Source of the DNA: Yponomeuta sedellus
Taxonomy: Eukaryota; Arthropoda; Insecta; Lepidoptera; Yponomeutidae
Assembly: GCA_934045075.1 (NCBI GenBank)
Contig: OW203724.1
Coordinates: forward strand, 1,356,501-1,420,500
Reading direction: 5' to 3'
DNA length: 64,000 nt
Shown here: piece by piece, positions 1 through 11,600 of the stretch
Numbering within the stretch: position 1 is the first letter of the stretch
How the letters are laid out: each line of letters starts with the position of its first letter
Translations under genes and position numbers: made by a program
Notes under the pieces: generated by a model
Told to the model about the DNA's origin: nothing
The model's input: only the letters and a program-made list of their open reading frames with translations
The model's database searches: none

Positions 1-430
1 AGTCGACGCCCGCCCGCAGGTGAGTCGACGCCCGCCCGCAGGTGAGTCGACGCCCGCCCGCAGGTGAGTCGACGACTGCCGCCCGCCCGTGACTCGGGGG
101 CTGCCGTCTGGAATTGACTCCACGGCTGCAGCCAGCAAGTAAGTCGGCGCCTATGATCGCAGGTGAGTTGACGCCTGCCGCCGGCCTGTGACTCGGAGGC
201 TGCCGTCTGGAATTGACTCCGCGGCTGCAGCCAGCAAGTAAGTCGGCGGCTGCTGATCACAAGTGAGTTGGCGACTGCCGCCGGCAAATTAGTTGGTTGC
301 TGCCGCATGAAAGTGAGTCGGCAGCTGCCGCACGAACGTGAGTCGGACGCTGCCGCAGGAAAGTGAGTCGGCCGCCGCAGTTAAGTCGGCGGCTGCCACC
401 CGCGGGAGAGTCGGCGGCCGTTTCCAGCAG
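1..430. repeat. GC-rich minisatellite with splice-donor-like units
   Basis: The first three units (1-22, 23-44, 45-66) are identical 22-mers. After them come degenerate units of about 22-50 bp built on agtcggcggctgccgc. Most unit joints read caggtgagt, caagtaagt or aaagtgagt, which match the 5' splice-site consensus on the + strand. The array starts at or before the window edge. No protein is supported: the reading frames across it are repeat translations. Confidence 0.85.
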
Positions 431-739
431 GTGATGGCACAATTAGATTGTCTAAGGGCTCCCACAGATAAACACGATACGACGTTGCACCGCACTGACG
501 CGTTCAGCGCCTGCTGTTATTCAGAAGACGGATAAAGAAAAATTCAGAAGATACTGGATCCTTCTACTTGTTTTAACAATGAATAACGGGGAAGGAAGTT
601 TGAACAACAACTGCAACAATGCATCGTGAATTTTCGTCGTGTCGTTACGATGTTACGATGTCGTGTCGTAGCACGATGCGATGTCGTATCGTGTTTATGT
701 GTGGGAGCCCTAACTTAGAAAACACAGTTCTCGGTACCG

Positions 740-780
740 TCTATTTATTCTTACTTGTCCAATTTAGTAAACAAGATTCT
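740..780 (-). repeat. Inverted copy of the 1132-1313 repeat start
   Basis: About 40 bp that are the reverse complement of the start of the 91-bp tandem unit at 1132. Together they form an inverted pair around the S1 retroposon insertion at 947-1122. Confidence 0.75.
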
Positions 781-946
781 AACCTTAAAATTGAGATTAG
801 ATGCCTAAACTAGACATTCTCTCGCAAATTCATGAACTATGTTTATAAAATTGGCAGCGTGTTATCTAAAAGAGTGTTCCAAGTTACTTCTTTTATGGAA
901 ACATGGCAGTTTTGAACTAAAAAGTTACAGTTTACGGGTAGAATCT

Positions 947-1122
947 TTAAAAACCTATTAAGAGGCTAAAAATTTCACCCATGCCAGGATTCGAACCCGC
1001 AACCTCTGGCTATCCGTGCCAGAGGTTGCGGGTTCGAATCCCGGCATGGGTGAAATTTTTAGCCTTTAAATAGGTTTTTAAATTTGTCCTTAGCACGGGT
1101 TAGTGCATTAAAAATAAAAATA
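947..1122 (+). mobile_element. S1 tRNA-like foldback retroposon, copy a
   Basis: Near-palindrome. The left arm is the reverse complement of the tRNA-like B-box region and the body; the right arm is the same sequence in sense, ending in aaaaataaaaata. Flanking 11-bp direct repeats gggtagaatct (936-946 and 1123-1133) are a target-site duplication, so this is one retroposed unit. The pseudo-tRNA B-box ggttcgaatccc is intact in sense. The A-box half is absent in this short copy. Confidence 0.85.
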
Positions 1123-1131
1123 GGGTAGAAT

Positions 1132-1313
1132 CTTGTTTACTAAATTGGACAAGTAAGAATAAATAGACTGTACATGTAATTTGACGTGGTGTCCCCTCGG
1201 CAGGGCGGCATCGCGTTCACGGCTTGTTTACTAAATTGGACAAGTAAGAATAAATAGACTGTAGATGTAATTTGACGCGGTGTCTCCCCGGCAGGGCGGC
1301 ATCGCGTTCACGG
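1132..1313 (+). repeat. 91-bp tandem duplication carrying a 3' splice site
   Basis: Two 91-bp units (1132-1222 and 1223-1313) differ at only a few positions. Each ends with a pyrimidine-rich ...cggcag acceptor followed by the first 19 bases of the exon at 1295. The gene therefore has two candidate acceptors, before 1204 and before 1295. In the first copy the frame runs on into duplicated intron and meets a stop after 17 codons. Confidence 0.85.
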
Positions 1314-1417
1314 GTCTGCGCGGCGCATTCTACCCGGCGGTGTCGCTGCACCGCGGAGTGGCCGTGTCGCTACAGTCCGGGCTGCAGCCGCCGCCAGAGC
1401 TGCTCGGCCCCGACTGA
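1295..1417 (+). CDS. Terminal coding exon, SPRY/B30.2-like C-terminus
   Basis: The exon follows a clean acceptor (ccccggcag|GGC) and runs 40 codons to TGA at 1415-1417. Translation starts GGIAFTGLRG and contains FYPAVSLHRGV and LQSGLQPPPEL. The pattern G-x-Y/F-P-A-V-S-L is how SPRY domains end, so this is probably the last SPRY strand plus a short tail. The exon is strongly GC-rich, unlike its flanks. All upstream exons lie left of the window, so the gene cannot be named. The exon start is duplicated upstream in the 91-bp repeat. Alternatives are any SPRY-family ligase or adaptor; the family call rests on about 40 residues. Confidence 0.55.
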   Translation, partial: GGIAFTGLRGAFYPAVSLHRGVAVSLQSGLQPPPELLGPD

Positions 1418-2862
1418 GCGGCCGCTGCGGCCGCCGCCGTGTCGCTCATAAAAACACAACTTACAACTAACAGCAAACTAGCCAATTCGGGATGCAAAAA
1501 AAAAGTGAACTGCCTGAATCGAAAACCATTTCGAGCTTAGCATCCAAACTACAGTATTTTTAATGTAAGAGATTTTTATCATAAAAGATGAGCCTTATTT
1601 TAAGTAAATAATAATATTTAAATGCCCTTCACATGACCTCTATGATGACGTCACATGTTTAACCGTCTGTGGTAGTAGTTATTCTGTGGAAAAACTACCA
1701 ACGGTCTGTCAAACATCTGTCTTTTTACACTAAACCACAGACAAATCCAATCGCGAACTCTACCTACGCACATAGTATGTAACATATGACGTCACGCCGA
1801 ATAATATTCATTTTAATTAAATAACAATGATATACTCGATTAATCACGAAAAAAAATAAATTAGTTTCTTTAAATAACGTCTACTATCAGAATATAAAAT
1901 AAAATCCGATCATAAAAAAACTTTGCATCCCGAATTGTCATGGATACACTGGGGGCTACACTCGGCTGAGAAAAAGTGCACGTGCGAACGGTACTGGTAC
2001 AGGTACGGGCCTCTCTAAAAGAGTGTCCACTACAATTCGGTCGCCCACTTCAAGTTATCATAATAGGCATGACAATTCATTTTAATCCTCTTCCATAATG
2101 TGGGATGGGGACACATTTATAAACTAAAGTTTAACGAAGGTTAAAGCCATTTTTTTTAATTATTTTAAATTTGTGGGAAACGGCTCGCAGTGTCGTGGCG
2201 TCGAATCTGACGTCACGCCTAGACAGACAAACATCGTATCACCAGTAGTTACAACGAATCACTAATGTTAACCTAAGCGTGACGTCACGCAGTGTTTCGG
2301 TCAAAAAGGCCCAAAGCAGTATTATAATCTTTTATTTTATTGAAAATGTTGTTAATCTCTTTTGTTTTATATAACTAAATCAATGGTTTAAATGCTTTTA
2401 ATATGTATTTTGCGCTAACATAGTTAAATTTTTGATTATTAGATACTGTCGTCACGCCTATTCGCCTATGTGTCGCAGCCAAGTGGTGTGATCGACCTTT
2501 CAACTGGCCTGCTATGAAGTGTATTAAACCGCCCCGTTTTCTTGGATGGCTAAAGGTCATGCCGCCAACTGATTAAACGAAACATTTAACCAATTGACTA
2601 TAGTTGGTCCAAATAAATGATTTGTACGACTCGTGAATATCATGGTTTGTCTAAATATTATGAAATAAAAGAGATAAATTAGGCGGGTTTGTAGCGAGTG
2701 GCGAACCTTGGTACTGGCGTGAGGTATATACATGCACGTTTTTGAAGTGTCGGACCTCCCAGCATTGCATCGAATTTAAATAGAGTAACTTTTTTTTAAG
2801 CGGCAATATATCTTAAGTGTGTGGGAATGAGGCCTTTCTCATGGGATTACACGTATAGTATA
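1418..2862. other. Intergenic, no gene seen
   Basis: This is the 3' flank of the SPRY-like exon, including its presumed 3' UTR. It is AT-rich and interspersed with several TGACGTCA-like words (for example near 1644, 1787, 2210 and 2280). No coding frame with family resemblance was found on either strand. Confidence 0.6.
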
Positions 2863-3350
2863 CAGGGCGTCCCAAAGTTATGGGCCATGAAGGGAAAGTA
2901 CCTTAAATATCGTAGATAGGGTATTTTGCTGAAAGAAGACTTTATGTTATTTTTAAAAGATAGTAATTCTGCATTCAAAGATTTTCTAAAAATTACTTGC
3001 CTTGTCTGGGAATCGAACCGACTTAAATTTTAAAAAAAACACCCCTACTTTTATGATGCCAATCGAAAAAATGGCCAAAAACTAATAACTCTTCTTAAGT
3101 AAAATAGTATTTTAAAAGAAAGGAACAGCGTGAAATTAATCATTTTAATCAAATTAAAAACATAAATGAAACTGCCGTAGTCAATTAAGTTGAAAATTAA
3201 AAATGAAAATCAACAGGCAGCGAACTCATTAAAAGATTGGCGATTTGCGTAAGACAAGAGGGATCACATTTTGAGCATTTAATTAAATAATTTACAAAAA
3301 ATACCCACTTGATTGACCCCCTTCATGGCCCATAACTTTGGGACGCCCTG
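2863..3350. mobile_element. TA-flanked MITE, mariner/Tc1-type termini
   Basis: A 488-bp element with about 32-bp terminal inverted repeats beginning cagggcgtcccaaagttatg. The ends are directly flanked by TA (2861-2862 and 3351-3352). The inside has no transposase. The cagggYgtcccaaa terminus and TA duplication point to the mariner/Tc1 group. Confidence 0.9.
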
Positions 3351-4210
3351 TAGAGTAGATCCGGCTCAAGGTATGAGATACCAATGGTAAACTTCGATTG
3401 TATAATGCAGAGTAAAAATACTTAATTTATAGTTATTTTTGGATTTTTTTGGAATTATTGACCCATTTGTCAATTACGATATTTTTATGCTTCACCATAA
3501 GACTTATGTACCTTACTGATTACTTTAACAATATCGTTGATATTTAATTTATGTGTTCGTTTAGTCAATACTGCCTTTAGTTTTAAAACATTAGTATTAC
3601 ATAGTTACTGCCATTGGATATAGATTTACTTATATGTTTCATTTGTAACCGCCGATTTCTGAATTGAGCGTTTCGTTCACCTAAACGTTTCACCTTTGGT
3701 TATGTATTTTTAGTTTTCTTGAAAAATAAAACAATATGGGTCTCTTCCTGCATCGCAGGAAGGTTAGAGACCCGTGCCCCAGCAGTGGGGACATGCAAGG
3801 GTTGATAACAAAAACAATACGCACAGATATGTACTTAAAATGACCACTTCTGAAATCGGCAGTTAGAATGTTTTGGTCGATATGACCTTACTGTACCTAA
3901 CTGCATAATAATTCGTCCAAGTCTTAAATTAGAGACTCTTGCATAAAAATTACAATAAAAAATTTGTAAATATATGTGTAAATGAGACGATAAAATCTAA
4001 GTCATAAGCAGTGATTGCAATTTATTATTCATATTAATTACATGATACCCTATAAGGGCAATGCAAACCTACATTGAGTCTTACGACCGACCTTAGCGTT
4101 AAATTTTGCTATTTATCATATATTACATGCATTACATAATAATTCCTTAACTAGATTGAGGGTTAAGCAATTATACATTTAAATTATATTAACTGTTTTT
4201 TATTCGTAAC
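3351..4210. other. Intergenic, repeat fragments only
   Basis: AT-rich sequence. The only recognised item is a 5S-SINE 3' end (about 3737-3807: gcatcgcaggaaggtt, agacccgtgccccagcagtg). No gene was seen. Confidence 0.6.
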
Positions 4211-4220
4211 ATATCTTGAG

Positions 4221-4540
4221 TTTAAAAACCTATTTAGAGGCTAAAAATTTCACCCATGCCGGGATTCGAACTAACTGCAAAGTAGGTAGTCGGGGCTGTA
4301 AGTAATGCAATTTGCTTAAGTCAGATGTCGCTGCCTGTACGTAATACAGAGAATATTGTAAAGAGGTTCGAAATTTCACTGATGCCGTGAGTCGCCCATT
4401 GGCTCAATTGGTAGAGCGCTGGTACGGATAGCCAGAGGTTGCGGGTTCGAATCCCGGCATGGGTGAAATTTTTAGCCTCTATATAGGTTTTTAAATTTGT
4501 TCCTTAGCACGGGTTAGTGCATTAAAAATAAAAATAGTGT
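4221..4540 (+). mobile_element. S1 tRNA-like foldback retroposon, copy b (long form)
   Basis: Flanked by 10-bp duplications atatcttgag (4211-4220 and 4541-4550). Order: inverted 5' arm (ttaaaaacctatttagaggc onward), a unique block of about 115 bp, a complete tRNA-like part with A-box gctcaattggtagagcgctg and B-box ggttcgaatccc (about 4393-4465), body, then A-rich tail. The anticodon-loop equivalent reads acggata and lacks the conserved T33, so it is a pseudo-tRNA. Confidence 0.85.
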
Positions 4541-4550
4541 ATATCTTGAG

Positions 4551-5543
4551 TTGTTTTTAAATAAGGCTTTAAATAAAAAAACTTGGCTGGAGCTACGATC
4601 CCTAGCCATGAAGAGATAAATGGAAAGCCCTTGTATCAGCCCCAGACTCCTCGGAGGAGTAAAGGGACCAAAGGAGAAGAAGATGGTCATGTTAACTTTT
4701 GGCACAGCTAAGCATAAAAACTTACCAAATAAGCACAGGTAAATAAAAGTTACTTTTGTTTGACTAAAATTATATTTATTAACTAACGAGACAATCAGTC
4801 GTTTTACATTATTTACATAGAATACAAACCTAAACATGTAACGTTTATACCTACACAACACAAACATTACACAAGGTGCCTCTAAAGTCTGCTGCTCGTG
4901 TTTATCGTGAAACATTACACAAAAGAATCTGTTTTTCTTTATATTTCTTCCCCTAGCAGCGAAAATATTTTTCTCAAAGAAAACGGAATCGTTTGTTTTT
5001 TGGCAGGAGATTCAGCTTGTACAGTGCTACACAAGAAATAAGTGTCGCGGATGTACCTGCGCAGATGACCAAATTTTGGATGTGCGGCAAGTTGATCGAC
5101 CAATCAGATAGTTTCATTTTATGGCAGGCCGCGCGCCTTGTTGCTATTGGTTGATCCAACGTCATCGATGCAGGTGACTATTAGTTTGGCAATATTAGCG
5201 TGAGCGAAATAGGAGCGCTACTGCGGCAATCAATTCTGCACCTTAACCGTATCGGTTAAAGATCATGTTGAATGTACTAAAAGCTTCGGGTACTTTCGTT
5301 ACACTTCTTCCTAGGCTGCGCGAACGTAGATTTCCGAAGGGACTTTTATGATGTGTAGTACTGTAACTTACTTTACACTTGCTGCTTAGAGTCCGGGCTA
5401 AACAGCGCTGGCTAATGTTCTTACCATACAAATGGGCCGACCTCCTAGTTGTTCGTTGGCAAGTTCAGTTCGCAGCATTACAAAAACAGAAACACATATT
5501 GAGCAGCCGTGTCCAACGATACACGGACCATTCGAACCATGTA
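4551..5543. other. 3' flank of the lipase gene
   Basis: No coding sequence supported. A frame at 4514-4915 on the - strand has no family resemblance. The region holds the lipase 3' UTR and downstream sequence. Confidence 0.5.
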
Positions 5544-5682
5544 TCATCTCAGATACTTAAGTAACCGAGTCAAGGTATTACTTCTCCGCTTTCTGATTTG
5601 ATTGGAGTCAGGTATCAGGCCTTCTTGGCCCTTTCCGAACGGCGCTGAAGTGTTCGTTGACAGGAAGAAGTTACCTTGAGCC
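5544..5682 (-). CDS. Lipase exon E5, C-terminal, with stop
   Basis: The acceptor cttctgcag precedes one base that completes a split Arg codon, then [18 protein letters not shown], the typical end of the catalytic domain in this family. A basic tail ([15 protein letters not shown]) follows to the stop at 5544-5546. The tail is more basic than usual. Confidence 0.88.
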
Positions 5683-8600
5683 CTGCAGAAGTCAAATCGA
5701 GAAGATAAGACGAGCATGTTCTTTATTGCACACAAGAAACAAAGAAGTTTTATTTTCTAAACTGGTACATACTAATGCGCTCCACAGTTTGAATGTTTGC
5801 TACAGCGAGACGAGAGACGCGCGGAGATAATTTTTTTCTTTAATTAAAAATGCAAGTAGATTTCTTAAAGGAACAATAAACTAATGACTAGGACGATATG
5901 GTTTAAATCACTCCTAATAACTGGCATCAAGTGGGTGTTCCACGATATGTCACTACCGTGGCGTGCGCCTTATCTCACAAAATGGCAAAATTACCTATGT
6001 GATGAAATTAAATAATGGCACCAATGGAAAATCATACCTGTATTTACAGACTGTATTTGTAAATAGTTGCTTACAAACCGAAGACCAAAAGCCTATCCGC
6101 TAAAAACAGCCGTTTTTGGTACAAATGTTATCTAGTGACAGCTTCTGCGCACCCGGTTCGCGGTTGTGGGTCCTAAAAAGTAGGTACAATTTAGGTGCCT
6201 ACATGATGGAGAGATTCAATCAAAGTTGACTTTTAGAAAAGAATACATTGGTTATGATGTAGCTATTATAGCATCTAAAAAGTACAGCAAGAGGACTCCA
6301 CAGAACTTGACATTTTCCGTGGAATTATGCTGAGTAATCCAGTAGCTACTACCTACTAATGGTGAAAAAACACATGACCATCAATAGTTTGACTGACGTG
6401 TATTGTCTGTACAAGAAAAAAAACTAAGTTCCGCTTTGCCCTTCACCCACGAGATTCCAACAGGAAAACAAACAACGGAAAGTTTATAGGCGAAAATTAT
6501 TACGCAAGGTTGGATGTTGGGACGAAAAGTGTTTGTAATAGTTGGCTAGACATCTTTACCTTTTCTTAGTATGCTTTTATCGCTAAAATCACTGAAGATT
6601 ATTAGAGTTATGGTCTGATTTAGGTAATATTAAGTTTCGATATTTCGAAACACACTGGTCCATCAATCAATCACGATAACGTAAGGTGGAAGTTTTAATA
6701 CTCTCTTTTTGGATACAACTTTCCTAGTCTATCTACCCCTACAAGATCCAGCGTGAGTTTAGGTATGTATCTTACTTGGTACCTTTCTAACGGGGCTCAT
6801 AGTAATAGAAAGTCATTAGACATTTATTTTCTCATTCGAATTCAATCTAGCATGGGATTCAGAATACAGATTTTGGCTGTCGCTCGACTTTTTACGTAGA
6901 ATTCCAAGACAAGTCTGAGTCGTATACGACTTATTTGCTAATGAAGTGAGAATTGGCTCCCAGGTCGTCACAAGGACACCATCAGGTGGACGCTGCTGCC
7001 ACTCTATTCACACACAAACAGCAAAATTGTGAATTTGAAACTTTAAGTGATTTGTTATACCAAAGGAAATTTTAGTAGACCTAAGACCTAGGGAGTAAGA
7101 TATTTTCCCGCAGTAAAACGTAGCTTATGGGTTATTCCAGGGTGTCAGCCAACTACCAGGCTGTGTTTTGCTTTTCTTTTTTAATTTACGAGCCCTCAAG
7201 GACGCGTCCTCGGTGCTGCAGTTTAGTTTAAATTAATTTTATATTAACTTGCACATGTTTTATAGATACTTAGTTACCATATGCGAAAACTTATTTTTAG
7301 CTTATAGTTAGTCATTAAAAACTGTCCGTTTCTATGTAGGTAAGTTTCTATGTATATTTGCAATTGTTTTGTATTTGTTGTTTATCCAGTGTACAATAAA
7401 GAATATTCTTATCTTATCTTAAGCTGCAAGTTTCACAAAAAGAAATAAATAAATATAACTCCGTACCAAATTTTAGACGTAGACGTGAAGAAGTAACAAA
7501 TATACATACTCACAAACTTTCGCCTTTATAAATTAGTGTGATGTTATTGATAGGCAGGTAGGTACTGAAAAGACTGTTTGTCTAAAAAAAGTCTGCCCCA
7601 AGTTTACTAACTAGGGAGACTCGGCTACGAATTGTCGTAATGAACTATGAATTTTGGTTTTCATCAACGCAACCCAAGCCAATGGGTGGCTTTCCAATGC
7701 GGTAGTGTTTACCTAGTGGTGGTCAGGATTCTTCTTGAATGAGTGATGGCCATGAGCTTGACCCTTACCGTGTGTTAGTGAGATCTCCCAGGTATATCGT
7801 CTGCGACTTGTCGTAGTGTGAGCTGGCTAGCCAATCCTCGTAACTAGAGGCCCGTACTGCCGGCAGGGCTGTGGGGGAGCCGATGGCTTCGGTGAAGTAA
7901 CGCCATGACCGGTCGTGGCTGCAGAGGTCTGGAATGGGATTGGAAAGTTAAGGCTAAAGCAGCTGGCCTCTGGATTCATTATTCTAAGGTTGTCTGGACG
8001 AGATTACCAATAAGAACGCCATATGATGTACTTTTGTTAAGTAATTTATTCGTCTTACGTTTTTCTAACAAAAATAGATATTAGAAGTATCTAAATATCT
8101 GATATGAGTATGTAGGTAGTTGCTTCGTGCTAATTTAGCACTAACGAAGCGCTCATGGCCTGGTCGAACCAAGTGATTGGAATCAATCAATGAGTTAAGC
8201 AAGAACCGGCGCGGTCAGGTGCAGGATGGGTGACCGTCCCGTGACTATCCTTAGTGGCATTTTTTCAAGCGCTTCCGTGCTTCGCAAAGCACGTTAAGCC
8301 GTTAAGCCATGTCAAAGGCCTTATGGGCGGCTCGATAACTTCTGACAGTAAGACCCGCTACTGTCTTACAGTTACAATCCTCCGCCAATCCGGACTGGGC
8401 CCCGTGGTGGAGTATGGCCTAACCTTCCTGCTAATCGCTGAATGTGTTGGTAAGCGCAAATCTCGAGAGCAGCTGAACCGATTTCGCTAAATCTTTTCTT
8501 AGAATATTCCTTGAAGTACGGGAATGGTTCTTACGGAGAGAAAAAAAAAAAGAATCTACTGCTAGGCGGTACCTACGAAGTTCGCTGGGTCAGCTAGTAA

Positions 8601-11600
8601 TGTATAAAGTTGTTGGTGCTACTCTCTTTTACTAATATCAATTAATAACTATTCATATATACTTACGTTAAATGATTTTGTTCTAAGACCTTTATAGTAT
8701 AATGGCATTTTCTTATAAGATAATCTTCTATCTGTTATACTTTTACTTGCAGAATATATTTGGTTGGTTTGGACATGTGGAGAGGATGAAGGAAGAAAGA
8801 TAGACGAAACAAATATATATTGCGAATGTGAGTGGAAGGGCTGGTAAGGGACGTCCCAGGCGGACTTACATCGACCAAATAGGGGATGTATTAGCAAAGG
8901 GAAAGATAAAAAGTACCCGGAACCGGCGTGCGTGCATGCAACGACTTATGAACGTTGATGAAGCGAAGGTGATCTGTCAGGATCGTGGCAAGTGGCAGTC
9001 CCTGGTCTCTGCCTACCCCTCTGGGATACAGGCGTGAGGTTATGTATGTATGTAATATATTTGGTAAATAAAAATATAAAAAATATCCTCCAGGTCCTAC
9101 CGGAAATTATAATGCTAACCGGGAGCCCGGACATGCACCATTCAAACACGTAGACTTCGGGCCCTAGAGTTTAATACTTACATAGTGTTTCAATAGAATG
9201 ATGTAAGCACTTCTTAGGTTATTATTAGACTTAGACCCCCACCGGGTCAAACCCGGAGTGACAACCCTAGATACAATGTCAGCGACGGTGTGAGACGTGG
9301 TAATCCCGCGAACAGCAATTCGTGTTGCTACCCACAGTAAAGCAACGTTTAATACTGCTATAAATATTGCATAGGTTCAATAATTGCGCGAGAATTGCAA
9401 GTTACTTGAAACTAAAAATATTTTCTTACTGCTGCGTCCTATTAGAAACAACACATCGATGTTTGCAATATATTATTAGCTGGTACTCGTACAAACGCTG
9501 TTAGTAAAGGGTGCGAGATTTCGTGCTCATCTGCGTACATTACACGAATAACAACGGAAAAGATATTACTTTGTTGAAGATAAAATTTATAGAGTGTATG
9601 AGGGGGGATCAAAAAGTAGTGAGAACGACATACCTCTTGGTAAGAAAAAAAATACTAGCATGCATAGCTCAGATACAACACTAATAATAGAAAAAAACAA
9701 CGTATAGATAATAAGTATTACTTTGTTGAAGGTACAATTTATAGAGTGTATGAGTAGTGAGAAAAAGTAGTGAGAACGACATACTTCTTGGTAAGAAAAA
9801 AAATACTGGCAGACATAGCTCAGATACAACACTAATAAAGAAAAAAAACTTCGATTCTCTTTTGTTTTTTTCTGAATGTAATCATTTGTTTGCTTTGTGT
9901 CGGAACGTGTTCTTGAAAAAGGAGAAAAACGAAGTGCGAGCCGTTATTAAATACCTCTGTTTAAAAATATTACGAGATTCATTGCGATTTGGAGGCAACA
10001 TTAGGAGAGTGCTCCGCCCACGGCTCCGCCGTATTCTACCTACTGTCGCAAGATGGGCTTCTCAATTTCGAGTAGGGAGAACGAGCACGGAAGACGAACA
10101 TCTTTGCAGCCGTCCATCGACGTCAGTCACCCAAGAAAATTTTGCGAAAGTCGAGAAAATTGTATTGATCGATAGAAGAGTTACCATCCGATACTTAATT
10201 CAAGAAACGGGCATTTCATACGGAAGTATTAAATCCACATTGAAACAATTTTGAATATGAGAAAACTCTCTGTAAGATGGGTGCCGAGAATGTTAACCGA
10301 CAGTCAGAAACGAAAGCGACATGACGTTACGAAGATATTGTTGTACAAGTTTCAAGAAGATTCTGAAAACTTTTTGTCTCGTTTCGTAACAATGGACGAA
10401 ACGTGGGTCCATCATTTTGATCCAGAGACAAAACAGCAATCTTCGCAATGGAAACTGCCATCATCACCGACCCCGAAGAAGTTTCGTGCCGTGGCATCGA
10501 CTGGCAAGGTTATATTGTTGATTAATTACCTGGAGCGTGGAACCACTATTACAGGCCAATATTATGCAGCTTTAATTCCCAAGTTGAGGAATGCCATCAA
10601 AGAGAAAAGGAGATTAAACTTCGAAGGGGCGTGCTGTGTCATCACAACAACGCAGCAGCGCACAGGTGAGTGAGACCATGTTATAAGATAAAAAACAATC
10701 GTGGTTTTTTTTCTCTAGTTCGTACTTATACTTTTTACATTATCCTGTCAAAATGAATTTATTGACACGCGGTACAGAAACGAGCCAAACAATTCGCACT
10801 CAAACTGACGCGTCAGTTTTAGGGTCGTCACTTAGCATGCATTGTTATTAGGATAGGTAATGTATATAAAAAATAGGCTTTTGTATTTAAGTAATGAGAT
10901 GATTTATACAGCGTCCAGAGTGACACATTCATTCACACTAGATGGCAGAAAGCTGAACCACTCAGACGCTGCAGCGCCAGCAACATTGTTTTTTTGAGTG
11001 GGGTAAGTTTGCCCACCACCTATACCGCCCTTAGTAGCCTACAGTGCCGACCAAGGCGCGGGTTTCCTCCCAATGTTTTCCTTCAAAGTTAGCGGTGATT
11101 CGTGCTACTACAAATTCGCAATGAAATGTGGTTACAGGGTCGTGTGGTTACAGAAGAGCTCAGACTACCTACATTAATTGGAGATTGCAGAAGAGAGAGA
11201 GTGTGAATGAGTGAGTGAATGATTTAGTTTACAGCTTAGTCCAGGCCCTAGAGTCTAATACTTACTTAGTTTCTCAATAGAATGAAATAAACACGACCAT
11301 GGTTGATATTAGCCTCAATTTGGTAGTCTACAAAGCAGTACAATGTCATTTCATGGCCCAAATTAAATAGGCATCTCTCGCGAATCGCGCGAGGCGCCGA
11401 GTTAAGTAGCACGGGTTATACCATTGCAATGCGATTGGTTACTAGACTACCGATAATTTGAATGAAACGACCATTACCGGACTAATATGACTCTATTGAA
11501 CAACTATGCATTTTAGAGTCTCACCTCCTAGGTGTAGCCTCTCCACTAGTAGGCATCGCCAGAGCTACGCCGAGAGTATATACACGCGTCATGTTACCAC

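Noticed and set aside
1..535. CRISPR-like interpretation of the regular repeats at the left edge
   Set aside because: Eukaryotic context, no unique spacers; a minisatellite explains it.
4393..4465. Cloverleaf-like sequences in the S1 copies as tRNA genes
   Set aside because: All copies lack T33, carry the same retroposon body and lie inside target duplications, so they are SINE heads.
4514..4915. 133-codon frame on the - strand
   Set aside because: Low-complexity AT-rich translation overlapping an S1 tail; no domain, no splice context.
7921..7928. ctctgcag as the acceptor of lipase exon E4
   Set aside because: Would put the His motif out of frame and lose the Cys before it.
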